From NCBI GenBank assembly GCA_013286145.1, contig JABDGH010000013.1, positions 1 to 54,009 of the forward strand: DNA of 54,009 nt, written 5' to 3'. The notes under the pieces are model-generated. The model was not told the origin of the DNA. It did not search any database and was given only the letters and a program-made list of their open reading frames with translations. The stretch is from Verrucomicrobiota bacterium (GTDB lineage: Bacteria > Verrucomicrobiota > Verrucomicrobiia > Methylacidiphilales > UBA1321). The position numbers and the translations under genes are program-made. Positions 42,648-50,328 of this stretch are shown piece by piece (position 1 is the stretch's first letter; each line of letters begins with the position of its first letter).

Positions 42648-42971
42648 GTTTGAGTAAACGACATTATGACCGAAGGATTAGCTTTCGAAAAATGTGCATT
42701 GAATGTGATGTCGATGACTTACTGGGGGCTGATCCTTCGACAAGCTCAGGATGACGGACTGGGAATTGCGAGAGGGCAACCTTACTCAGCTTTGACAGCC
42801 CCTTCGACTTCGCTCAGGGCGCGGCTTGCTGCCGCGGCTACCGAAGGATGCCGGACGGGGAGTTGCGAGAGGGTAATCTTACTCAACTTCGGATTCGTCG
42901 GCCATAAACTGCCGCTTTAGATCGAACTGATCGACAAGCTTGGGATGACGAATCAGTATGAGAGCAGCACC
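42648..42971. repeat. Repeat-rich intergenic region (REP arms and a direct duplication)
   Basis: 324 bp without a gene. It contains a REP-like arm in minus sense at 42730-42755 (CTTCGACAAGCTCAGGATGAC), a decayed one at 42927-42949, and a 45-bp direct repeat (42748-42792 and 42845-42889, about 84% identical) containing GCGAGAGGG and CTTACTCA. The element CCTTCGACTTCGCTCAGGG (42801-42820) is a further repeat type. Confidence 0.65.
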
Positions 42972-43484
42972 ATGCTCACCGACGGCTTTCTTTTTAACCA
43001 TTCAATTTCTTTTTTTCCGGAATTTGACCATCGCAAGGCACGGCTCTATCCTCTCGATGTGTCTCCGAAAACCCGTCGCTCCGTCACCGTCAGCCTTGAA
43101 GTCATCGAAGCCGCCAAGCAGCGTGGCATGAGCCTGGGGGACTACATTCTCCAATTGCATCACAATCAGCGCTCGGCGCGGGTGGCCTACGTGGCGAGCA
43201 TCTTTCGTGGTTTCGCGCTCCTGGAAATGGCGCGGGTGCCGGTTGATCCTGCCTATTTTGAATTGGTGGATGGGTGCATGAGCGCGGATGAGAGCCTGGC
43301 CTTTCGCGTCCTGGCTTCGAGCGGCGAGGACAACGCCCTGACCCGTGCAGCGGCGCGTCTGCTCGGCGCCGATACGCGCCGATCGGCGGTGCAGGCGCTT
43401 CTGTTGGCTGCTTCGCGTTCACAGGTTTTGCATGAAGGCTTTATCGAAGCGGCGCGTCTGCTCGAAGCCACCTATTACCGCTAA
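42972..43484 (+). CDS. Hypothetical protein upstream of gcvT
   Basis: 170 residues from ATG 42972. Soluble and helical: residues 30-70 (SPKTRRSVTVSLEVIEAAKQ and RGMSLGDYILQLHH) look like a short DNA/RNA-binding or adaptor domain; the remainder has repeated Ala/Leu/Arg helices. Not recognised. It ends 12 bp before gcvT and so is probably in the same operon, but a metabolic link is not shown. Confidence 0.6.
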   Translation: MLTDGFLFNHSISFFPEFDHRKARLYPLDVSPKTRRSVTVSLEVIEAAKQRGMSLGDYILQLHHNQRSARVAYVASIFRGFALLEMARVPVDPAYFELVDGCMSADESLAFRVLASSGEDNALTRAAARLLGADTRRSAVQALLLAASRSQVLHEGFIEAARLLEATYYR

Positions 43485-43496
43485 AATGGGAGTCAC

Positions 43497-44618
43497 ATGA
43501 ATACTTCCGCTCAATTACAGAAAACCGCCTTGTTTGAAGCGCACCAGAAATTGGGCGCGCGGCTGGTCGATTTTGGCGGCTGGCAGATGCCGGTGCAATA
43601 CAGCGGTATCATTGAGGAGCACAAAGCCGTGCGCGAAGCGGCGGGCGTCTTTGATATTTCCCACATGGGCGAATTTTTTGTCAGTGGCGCGGGCGCACTC
43701 GATTTCCTTAACGGTCTTCTCACCAACGATGTGGCCAAGCTAAGCGTCGGCCAGGGACAATATACCTTGATGCTCAACGAGCAGGGCGGCGTCATTGACG
43801 ATCTCATTATTTATCGGCGGACAGAGGATCAATATTTTCTCGTGGTCAATGCCTCGAAGATTGACGAAGACCGCGCGTGGGTTGAAAAAAAATTGAAGCT
43901 TCCTGCGGGGAAAGGGGTCTTTTTTTCAGATCGAAGCGAGATGTACAGCGCCGTGGCTTTGCAGGGACCAAAGGCATTGGAAATTGCGCGGGCCTTTCTC
44001 GGCGCAGGCTGGCCGGAGCCAAAGCGCAACGAAATCACGAACTATTCCTGGAATTGCCAGGAAATTTTCACGGCACGGACGGGTTATACCGGCGAGGATG
44101 GCATCGAAATTTTCTTTAAGAATGAAATTGCGGAAAGTTTTTTCTTCGCGCTTTTGGATGCTGGAAAACCGTTTGGATTGAAGCCGTGCGGACTTGGCGC
44201 ACGGGATACGCTTCGCCTGGAAGCGTGCCTGCCGCTCAATGGCAACGATCTCTCCGAAAAAAGGACGCCACTGGCAGCCGGGTTGGGGATGTTTGTGTCG
44301 CTGACAAAGTCGGCCTCTTTCCCCGGCAAGGATATTCTTCTTCAACAAAAAAGCGAAGGCATGAAGGAAAAGCTGGTCGCTTTCCGACTGAAAGACAAAG
44401 GACCTCCGCCGCGTCCTCACTATCTTTTATATCAAGGTGAAGCGCAGGTGGGCGAAGTAACCAGTGGCGCGCCATCGCCAACGCTTGGTTACGGCATCGG
44501 CCTCGCCTACGTGCGCGCCGACTGCGCGGAACCGGGAACCTCCCTTGAACTCGAAGTGCGCGGCACACGGGTTCCGGTGGAGATAATTAAAAAGCCCTTT
44601 TACAAACGGCCCGTCTAA
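43497..44618 (+). CDS. gcvT: Aminomethyltransferase (glycine cleavage T protein)
   Basis: 373 residues. FGGWQMPVQYSGIIEEHKAV near residue 30, FDISHMGEF, GFLNGLLTNDV-like DFLNGLLTNDVAKL, TGYTGEDGIEIFF, GLGARDTLRLEACLPLNGND and the C-terminal barrel with GEVTSGAPSPTLGYGIG are all in place. It transfers the methylene unit from aminomethyl-lipoyl GcvH to THF and frees ammonia. GGGAG precedes the ATG. gcvH follows after 20 bp. Confidence 0.97.
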   Translation: MNTSAQLQKTALFEAHQKLGARLVDFGGWQMPVQYSGIIEEHKAVREAAGVFDISHMGEFFVSGAGALDFLNGLLTNDVAKLSVGQGQYTLMLNEQGGVIDDLIIYRRTEDQYFLVVNASKIDEDRAWVEKKLKLPAGKGVFFSDRSEMYSAVALQGPKALEIARAFLGAGWPEPKRNEITNYSWNCQEIFTARTGYTGEDGIEIFFKNEIAESFFFALLDAGKPFGLKPCGLGARDTLRLEACLPLNGNDLSEKRTPLAAGLGMFVSLTKSASFPGKDILLQQKSEGMKEKLVAFRLKDKGPPPRPHYLLYQGEAQVGEVTSGAPSPTLGYGIGLAYVRADCAEPGTSLELEVRGTRVPVEIIKKPFYKRPV

Positions 44619-44638
44619 GCCAGCATTCGATTCTCCCC

Positions 44639-45022
44639 ATGAGCAACATTCCTGAACAACTTCGTTACGCCGCTTCCCATGAATGGATTAAAGTGGAGGA
44701 TGACATCGGCACGGTCGGTATCTCTGATCACGCCCAGCATGAGCTCAGCGATGTGGTTTATGTGGATCTGCCCAAGATCGGTGCGCAGATTGCCGCTGGC
44801 GCGGTTGTGGCGGTTGTCGAGTCGGTCAAGGCCGCCTCTGATATCTATTCGCCGGTAAGTGGGGAAGTGGTTGCGATTAACAATGAACTGATCACGCAGC
44901 CGGAAATTGTGAATCGTGATCCCTACGGCGAAGCGTGGCTTTACCGTCTCAAGCTTTCTCATCCGGCTGAACTCGACGTGTTGAAAAATGCCGCCGGATA
45001 TAAAGCGCAAATAGGCGGGTAG
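44639..45022 (+). CDS. gcvH: Glycine cleavage H protein
   Basis: 127 residues. The lipoylation site is the Lys in VESVKAASDIYSPVSGEVV; SHEWIKVEDD, VGISDHAQHELSDVVYVDLP and the C-terminal KNAAGYKAQI follow the family. It shuttles the aminomethyl group between P, T and L proteins. gcvP is not in the window. Confidence 0.97.
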   Translation: MSNIPEQLRYAASHEWIKVEDDIGTVGISDHAQHELSDVVYVDLPKIGAQIAAGAVVAVVESVKAASDIYSPVSGEVVAINNELITQPEIVNRDPYGEAWLYRLKLSHPAELDVLKNAAGYKAQIGG

Positions 45023-45043
45023 CTGGTAGCCATCCCGGCAACG

Positions 45044-45670
45044 TCACAAACCACCACTGCCGTTCTCAAAACGATAAAGCCCGTCCTCGGTAATCACGCA
45101 GGGTAGCGCTTGATCGTGTGGTTCACGCGGAACCTTGGGCAACTGCTGACAACTGAACATCAGGCCGAAGCGCGGCAAGGTGGAAGGTGACTGGCCCAGG
45201 AAGCAGTCATAATATCCGCCTCCACGACCGAGTCGAAAGCCTTCGTGGTCAAAGGCCATTCCCGGAACAAAAATGCAGCCTAGTTCACGCGGATCGATTA
45301 GCGGACACAATAAAGGATCGGGTTCGCGCAAACCAAAGGGTCCCGGTTCGATGACTTCGCCCCAATCGGTAATAACGCGCCATTCCAGCCGGGGATGGGA
45401 ATCCTCCCGGATCATGCGCGGCAGGACGACCCGCTTGCGGTGCGCCCAGACTTCCTCAATCAGGGGATGAATGTCGGGTTCCGAGGGTAGGGGCGCAAAA
45501 AGGGCCACGCAGTCGGCCTGGATAAAAGCGGGCAATTGCGCCGCCAGTTCGCAGATGACGAGAGAGGCTTCCGCGTGGAACGCCAGGCTCATGGCGCGCA
45601 GTTCGGTGCGGATGGATCGGCGGATTTCCTCCTTGGCAGCATGTGGGTCGGATAAAAAATCACGTTTCAT
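45044..45670 (-). CDS. ygfA: 5-formyltetrahydrofolate cyclo-ligase
   Basis: 208 residues from ATG 45670. The KEEIRRSIRTELRAM start helix, DIHPLIEEVWAHRKRVVLPR, a GPFGLREP turn, VPGMAFDHEGFRLGRGGGYYD (substrate and ATP site) and a C-terminal PHDQALPCVITEDG fit the family. It converts 5-formyl-THF to 5,10-methenyl-THF. It converges on gcvH, which fits: glycine/serine metabolism makes 5-formyl-THF as a side product. Upstream extension of the frame lacks family features. Confidence 0.9.
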   Translation of the reverse strand: MKRDFLSDPHAAKEEIRRSIRTELRAMSLAFHAEASLVICELAAQLPAFIQADCVALFAPLPSEPDIHPLIEEVWAHRKRVVLPRMIREDSHPRLEWRVITDWGEVIEPGPFGLREPDPLLCPLIDPRELGCIFVPGMAFDHEGFRLGRGGGYYDCFLGQSPSTLPRFGLMFSCQQLPKVPREPHDQALPCVITEDGLYRFENGSGGL

Positions 45671-45745
45671 TTGGAGCCACTTCCGGTCAAATTGCACAAA
45701 AGGTTGCACGAAGGCGAGCTTGGTGCACGTTGATTGATTATTATT

Positions 45746-46636
45746 GTGACGCACCCCAAACGGAAAAAAGAAAAGAAAAAAGCCACGCGCTGGAATGAAC
45801 GTAACTTCATCACCGAAGTTCTTATCCCTTCCTTCTTTGTCCGCAAGAGCGGCGTGCAGCAGCGCCCGGTATTTCCCACGCTCAAGCCGGGACAACTGGC
45901 GCTGACCTGGATCGGCCATGCTTCCTTTCTTATCCAGACGCCACGGCATAATATCTTGGTCGATCCGAATTGGGCCAACTGGCTCATCGTTATTCGACGT
46001 CTGAAACGCGCCGGACTTTCCATCAATGACCTGCCCAATATCGACCTTGTCCTAATTACCCACGCGCATTTTGATCATCTCAATCGGCGCACCCTTGCGG
46101 CGATAGCGGCGAAGCAACCGATTGTCGTGCCGGCAGGTGTGCAGAATCTTGTGCATGATCTCGGTTTCGAGCGTGTCCACGAAATGAACTGGTGGGACGA
46201 GTGGCATTACCGCGACCTCAAGATCACCTTTACCCCGGCCAAGCATTGGGGCGCGCGCGTTCTTACGGATCGTCATCGTGGTTACGGTGGCTTCGTGGTC
46301 GAGTTCGAGGGGCGCAAGGTCTATCACTGCGGTGACTCGGCCTATTTTTCTGGCTTTCGTGAAATCGGACGTCGCCTCGCGCCGGAAATCGCGTTGATGC
46401 CGATCGGCGCCTACGAACCGCCTTCGTTTCGCGATGTGCACATGGGGCCCGAGGAAGCTGTGCGGGCGTTTCAGGAATTGAAGGCCAAGACGTTTGTGCC
46501 GATGCATTTTGGCACCTACCGACTGAGCTATGAACCGATGCATGAACCAGCGCAACGTCTCATGCTCGCGGGTAGTGATGCCGGAATGCTGCAAAATATC
46601 CGTTTTCTCATCGAAGGAATGCCGCAGGTTTTTTAG
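45746..46636 (+). CDS. Metallo-beta-lactamase-fold hydrolase (NAPE-PLD/UlaG-like)
   Basis: About 296 residues; start GTG 45746 (TTG 45734 is possible). ALTWIGHASFLIQTPRHNIL, LITHAHFDHLNRRTL (the H-x-H-x-D-H zinc motif), KHWGAR, YHCGDSAYFSGF, and FVPMHFGTYRLS carry the two-zinc ligand set of the NAPE-PLD-like branch. The N-terminus is strongly basic (HPKRKKEKKKATR) and not a signal peptide. Substrate unknown; likely a phosphodiester or lactone. Divergent from ygfA. Confidence 0.85.
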   Translation: MTHPKRKKEKKKATRWNERNFITEVLIPSFFVRKSGVQQRPVFPTLKPGQLALTWIGHASFLIQTPRHNILVDPNWANWLIVIRRLKRAGLSINDLPNIDLVLITHAHFDHLNRRTLAAIAAKQPIVVPAGVQNLVHDLGFERVHEMNWWDEWHYRDLKITFTPAKHWGARVLTDRHRGYGGFVVEFEGRKVYHCGDSAYFSGFREIGRRLAPEIALMPIGAYEPPSFRDVHMGPEEAVRAFQELKAKTFVPMHFGTYRLSYEPMHEPAQRLMLAGSDAGMLQNIRFLIEGMPQVF

Positions 46637-46654
46637 AAGCTTTAAAAAAATTCT

Positions 46655-46787
46655 GTCATCCCGAGCTTGTCGAGGGACCAGACGCGTGCGGGTAGGGACA
46701 CGAGTCCCTTCGTGTCCCATCAATAATGGGACGGCATGGGACTGCCGTCCCTACCATGAACTGATCCCTCGACAAGCTCGGGATGAC
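46655..46787. repeat. REP-like inverted pair with nested palindromes
   Basis: Arm 1 (46655-46677, GTCATCCCGAGCTTGTCGAG and following) and arm 2 (46764-46787) are reverse complements. The spacer holds smaller palindromes: GGGACACGA/TCGTGTCCC and GTCCCAT/ATGGGAC. It lies between the convergent hydrolase and amidase genes. Confidence 0.75.
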
Positions 46788-46814
46788 ATGCCTTTTTCTG
46801 TAAACTCTCGGAGA

Positions 46815-48074
46815 CTACTTTACTCCAAAATATTTCAGGATGCCTCGCTCCACGGATGCGGCGTATTCGCGGTAAATGCTGGGGACGCTTTCGCCGTTGA
46901 TGGTGCGTACACCGAGGTAATCGCCCGCGATGATCCGGGGATATGCGTCGCGCGCATTCATGTAGGGGCCTTCGCAATAAATCACGGGGCCATGATAGAG
47001 GCGGTTCGCGATCAAATTGCGGGCATAGACGCTCGGCAAATCGGTTACGTGACGGGCAAAGTAACCACCCGGGTAAATCTCGGGAGGATACTTCAAGGTA
47101 TCAAGCATCTCCTGGCCTACATCGACGCAGCCCCGTTCTTCCTGGACGGCGGTTCGGTCGAGCAGTTTGCGGAGGAGATCGTATTTTATGTCGTCGCACG
47201 CCACTTCCGATTTTTCGTAAGCGCCGTTGACGAAAATGACCAGGCGGCTGTGCCCGATCAACGATGGCTTGGAGGGATCGCCCCAATCATCGGCATTGTA
47301 ATGGACGCAGATGGTCAGATCGGGATTTTGTTTGTTAACGATCTCAGCGCGGGCGCGAATTTCGGCCACGCGATAAAAAAGCAACGCGGCCTCGTTGCCG
47401 ATCATTCGCTCGATAGCGGCCTCGTCGCTAATGCGTTTGGTGGTATCCGGATGAAGCGCCAATGCGGCGATGGCTTCGCGGCGGAGGGAAGCGGGTCGCA
47501 GGTGGGTCGTCGGTTCGTAGTCATGTTTAGCCCAAATGATTTGAGCACCGTCGGCCTGGAGACGCTCAGCCAATCGATCGCAGGTAATCATGTTAAGTTT
47601 CGCCTCTTCAACGGACGGATCGTCACCGAGCTTAAAATAACGCCCCTCGAGTTGGGACCATTCCCCGCCGATATGGCCAGGGTCGAGCGCGATCTTCAGT
47701 CCCTTGAGCGGTCGGGTGGGATCGTTGGAAACAGCCTTGATCTTATAAACGTGGGGCAGGGGAGCGCAGGTGGTGTCGCTGGAGGCAAAATTGAGCGTGA
47801 AGAGGGACGGTTGGGTGTGCGCTTCGTCGGAAAAAATCGTTACCTTGTCATTGTCAATCCGGGCAATTTTCCAAAAAGAGCCATCGGGGGAATAGACCTG
47901 ATCGACCAGGCGCGTGAATTCCTTGCGGGTGATGGTGTTTTGATAAGGTTGAAGATTGGCCCAGTTGGGCTGCGGGGCCAGGGAAGAGAGTTGTCCCGCA
48001 TCGACAAACCCGGTGGAGATGACCAGAACCATCACCGCCAAGGGCAGAAGACGCGGGAAGGGGTTTGCGACCAT
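46815..48074 (-). CDS. N-acetylmuramoyl-L-alanine amidase (amidase_3 type)
   Basis: 419 residues. The signal peptide is LLPLAVMVLVISTGFVDA (about 9-27). An N-terminal part of unknown fold (about 30-120) is followed by the catalytic domain: ALDPGHIGGEW (first zinc His), SVEEAKLNM (zinc Glu), ICVHYNAD (second His) and VIYCEGPYMN (catalytic Glu). It cleaves the amide between MurNAc and peptide in the periplasm. The large distance between the Glu and the second His, with an inserted helical segment, is unusual. Confidence 0.82.
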   Translation of the reverse strand: MVANPFPRLLPLAVMVLVISTGFVDAGQLSSLAPQPNWANLQPYQNTITRKEFTRLVDQVYSPDGSFWKIARIDNDKVTIFSDEAHTQPSLFTLNFASSDTTCAPLPHVYKIKAVSNDPTRPLKGLKIALDPGHIGGEWSQLEGRYFKLGDDPSVEEAKLNMITCDRLAERLQADGAQIIWAKHDYEPTTHLRPASLRREAIAALALHPDTTKRISDEAAIERMIGNEAALLFYRVAEIRARAEIVNKQNPDLTICVHYNADDWGDPSKPSLIGHSRLVIFVNGAYEKSEVACDDIKYDLLRKLLDRTAVQEERGCVDVGQEMLDTLKYPPEIYPGGYFARHVTDLPSVYARNLIANRLYHGPVIYCEGPYMNARDAYPRIIAGDYLGVRTINGESVPSIYREYAASVERGILKYFGVK

Positions 48075-48252
48075 TCCATGAACTGAAACGAAAGCGTCGT
48101 CGAAAGCAAGCCGCGAAGACCCGGTTACTGAACTTGCCTCGCTCAGGCGATGTATTACCCGATGGCCACCGGGCGAGGGGGGATCATTTATTTTAAGCTG
48201 GGAGCGGACAAGCCCTTTCCTTTTTGCAAAGCTTGTGTTTTACTTTTGCCTC

Positions 48253-48915
48253 ATGGCAGATTCGGCGTCACTCGAAGAAATCATCCGCGTGGAGTGTTTA
48301 CCCTTGCGGGATTGCATGCTTACCGTTACGGATTCGAATGGAGAGGCGGCTTTCCTCTATTTCAAGGAAGGTGAATTGATCGAGGCTAATTACGCCGCGC
48401 TCTGGGGCAAGGAGGCCCTGGCTCAGATTGTTTCATGGGTATTGTCGGAGCATACCGTTGCGCCGTTGCCGCTTGGTATCAAGCGTTCCCTGTGGGACCA
48501 GATCGAATTTCTGCTTAATCCCAGCCTGATGCCGACCGCGAGCGGTAAATTGCCTGTTCTGCCCGCTTTCCGCACGGTACAGAAGCCATCAAGTCCGTTC
48601 GACCGTTTTAAGGCAATCCCCAGTCTTCTCAAATTGCTCCACTTGGAACGAGGGAAGGCGACCGTTGTTCACGAGGCGGCTTCTGACAAGGACGAAACTG
48701 AAAATACGGATTGGCTGATTGAATTCGCCGACCGCGTCAAATCCGTTGGCGATACGCTCGGTTTTGGCAATTGCGAAAAATGGACCATAGAGACCGAAAA
48801 ATTTCAGGTGGTGGGTCTCCGGCACGATGAAAACTTCATCGCGTTAATGCGTCGCAAGAATTCCGTTCAAGATGATCTTGAAGTGGCGGTAAACGATATT
48901 GTCGAGGGGAACTAG
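48253..48915 (+). CDS. DUF4388/PATAN-like protein, first gene of a Roadblock pair
   Basis: 220 residues from ATG 48253. The N-terminal half (about 1-90: ITVTDSNGEAAFLYFKEGEL-like LTVTDSNGEAAFLYFKEGEL, IEANYAALWGKEALAQIVSW) follows the DUF4388/PATAN layout of a strand-rich effect/membership domain. The C-terminal part (about 130-220) repeats a short Roadblock-like alpha/beta pattern. It is 16 bp before the Roadblock gene. Such pairs usually occur with small GTPases or regulatory complexes; no mglA-like gene is in the window. Confidence 0.65.
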   Translation: MADSASLEEIIRVECLPLRDCMLTVTDSNGEAAFLYFKEGELIEANYAALWGKEALAQIVSWVLSEHTVAPLPLGIKRSLWDQIEFLLNPSLMPTASGKLPVLPAFRTVQKPSSPFDRFKAIPSLLKLLHLERGKATVVHEAASDKDETENTDWLIEFADRVKSVGDTLGFGNCEKWTIETEKFQVVGLRHDENFIALMRRKNSVQDDLEVAVNDIVEGN

Positions 48916-48931
48916 ACCCCACCCAACGATC

Positions 48932-49606
48932 ATGGCAACCAAACTCGAAGATGCTTTGCGGAAAGTGACGGCGTTACCCGGCGTCAAGGCAGCCTTTGTT
49001 TTCGACCAGTTCCATACCATCGTTGCGCGGGACGTGCCGGGTCAATACAGCAATGACATCCTCAAGCGGATCGCCTCGCAGCTCTATCAACTGGCGCTTT
49101 TCAGTTGGAAATCGCGGACTTTAACCCAGGAGTTTCGCGTGGTTTACGACAAGTACGCTGTCTATACGCGGCTTTTTGCGAAGAATTTTTACCTGGTTGT
49201 TTTCATGGAGAAAAATCTCGAGACCGCCGATTTTCGACAGCCGCTCAATCTCGCGGTGCTGGTCTTGGACAAGGCCTTGCGCAGCGAGGAAGTCTTTGAA
49301 TCGAGCCGCACGATGGCGAAAGTGGCGCAACTTGCCGAACACTCGATCAAGGAAAATCACGAGATCGACGAGAGTTTTTCAGGACAATTCCGCCGTCTCT
49401 GCGTGACGTTCCTTGGGCAGACCGGACGTGAACTGGTTGATTTGGCCATCGAGGAAAAATTCCTCTACCCTCCGCTTCGCACCGAGGAAGAGATGCGTAA
49501 GCTGGTCACATTTTCCCTCGACCACATTGTGCATCCGATCAAACACCAGATTATCAAAAAGGATGCCGAGGAGTTGATTCGCAAGGCCCTGGCTCAATAC
49601 GCTTAG
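48932..49606 (+). CDS. Roadblock/LC7-like domain protein
   Basis: 224 residues from ATG 48932. It begins LEDALRKVTALPGVKAAFVF, with FVVYDKY-type strands VVYDKYAVYTRLFAKNFYLV and VFMEKNLETADFRQPLNLAV, in the alpha/beta order of Roadblock/LC7 (MglB) domains. A helical C-terminal half (about 140-224) is extra. Probable scaffold or GTPase-regulating partner of the preceding gene. The stop overlaps the convergent fasciclin gene by 4 bp. Confidence 0.65.
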   Translation: MATKLEDALRKVTALPGVKAAFVFDQFHTIVARDVPGQYSNDILKRIASQLYQLALFSWKSRTLTQEFRVVYDKYAVYTRLFAKNFYLVVFMEKNLETADFRQPLNLAVLVLDKALRSEEVFESSRTMAKVAQLAEHSIKENHEIDESFSGQFRRLCVTFLGQTGRELVDLAIEEKFLYPPLRTEEEMRKLVTFSLDHIVHPIKHQIIKKDAEELIRKALAQYA

Positions 49607-50277
49607 TGGGGTGCAACAGGCGGCGCATTGGTTACTTCGGGTGTTGGCGAAGCCGATGTGGCAACCGGGGCGGCATTTGTCTCGGTGGGAGGATTGGCGG
49701 GAGCGCTGTTCGTCGAAGGTGGAGGTTTGGGCGGTGCAGGCGGGGCGACGGCAGGTAACGTCGATTCCGGCGGCATCAACACGGTATCAATTTCGTGGAT
49801 GACGCCATTCAGGCACCCGATGTCGGCGTGAATAATTTTCGCCTTGAGCACCATCTGTGTGCCCGATTTCATTGTCTTAAGGGGAAGGGGACTGCTTTCG
49901 CAAGAAACGAGGCTGGTGATGGCGAGCATATCCTTGGCGCTGAATTTTTTTCCGCTGACAACGTGGAAAAGAAGGATGTGCTGAAGCCGCTCCTTGTTTT
50001 CGGGTCGAAGCAGGGAATCGAGTGTGCCCGGCGGTAATTTGGCGAAGGCTGCGTCGGTGGGTGCGAAGAGCGTGAAGGGTCCCTTGCTGCTGAGAAACGT
50101 CGCAAGGTCGGAACTTTGGATGACGACAGCGAGCTTGGTCAGGATGCGGTTGGTCGCCACCGTATCGGCCAGGTCGAGCACCTTGCCGGGCTTCGCTTCA
50201 ACTTGGTGAGTGAAGGTTAGCAGTAAAGCCGCGGCCAGAAATAGTCGCACATGGGGGCGGAGCATTACTTTCATCAT
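49603..50277 (-). CDS. Secreted fasciclin-domain protein
   Basis: 224 residues. Signal peptide (VRLFLAAALLLTFTHQVEA), then a FAS1 domain (about 30-165) with LAVVIQSSDLATFLSSKGPF, TLFAPTDAAFAKLP, LLFHVVSGKKFSAKD and IHADIGCLNGVIHEIDTVLMP. The C-terminal 60 residues are a Pro/Ala/Thr-rich linker. FAS1 proteins act in adhesion at the cell surface or periplasm. Two Cys (SCESS, GCLNG) could form a disulfide. Confidence 0.93.
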   Translation of the reverse strand: MMKVMLRPHVRLFLAAALLLTFTHQVEAKPGKVLDLADTVATNRILTKLAVVIQSSDLATFLSSKGPFTLFAPTDAAFAKLPPGTLDSLLRPENKERLQHILLFHVVSGKKFSAKDMLAITSLVSCESSPLPLKTMKSGTQMVLKAKIIHADIGCLNGVIHEIDTVLMPPESTLPAVAPPAPPKPPPSTNSAPANPPTETNAAPVATSASPTPEVTNAPPVAPH

Positions 50278-50328
50278 TATTTAAAATAGGGAAGGAACGA
50301 CGGAGAAACAAGCTGCACGATTTTGCGC

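Noticed and set aside
43400-43496. Glycine riboswitch before gcvT
   Set aside because: The space before gcvT is 12 bp and the region before 42972 lacks the aptamer core.
46530-48086. 518-codon plus-strand frame
   Set aside because: Antisense to the amidase with all catalytic residues in the minus frame; begins inside the hydrolase gene.
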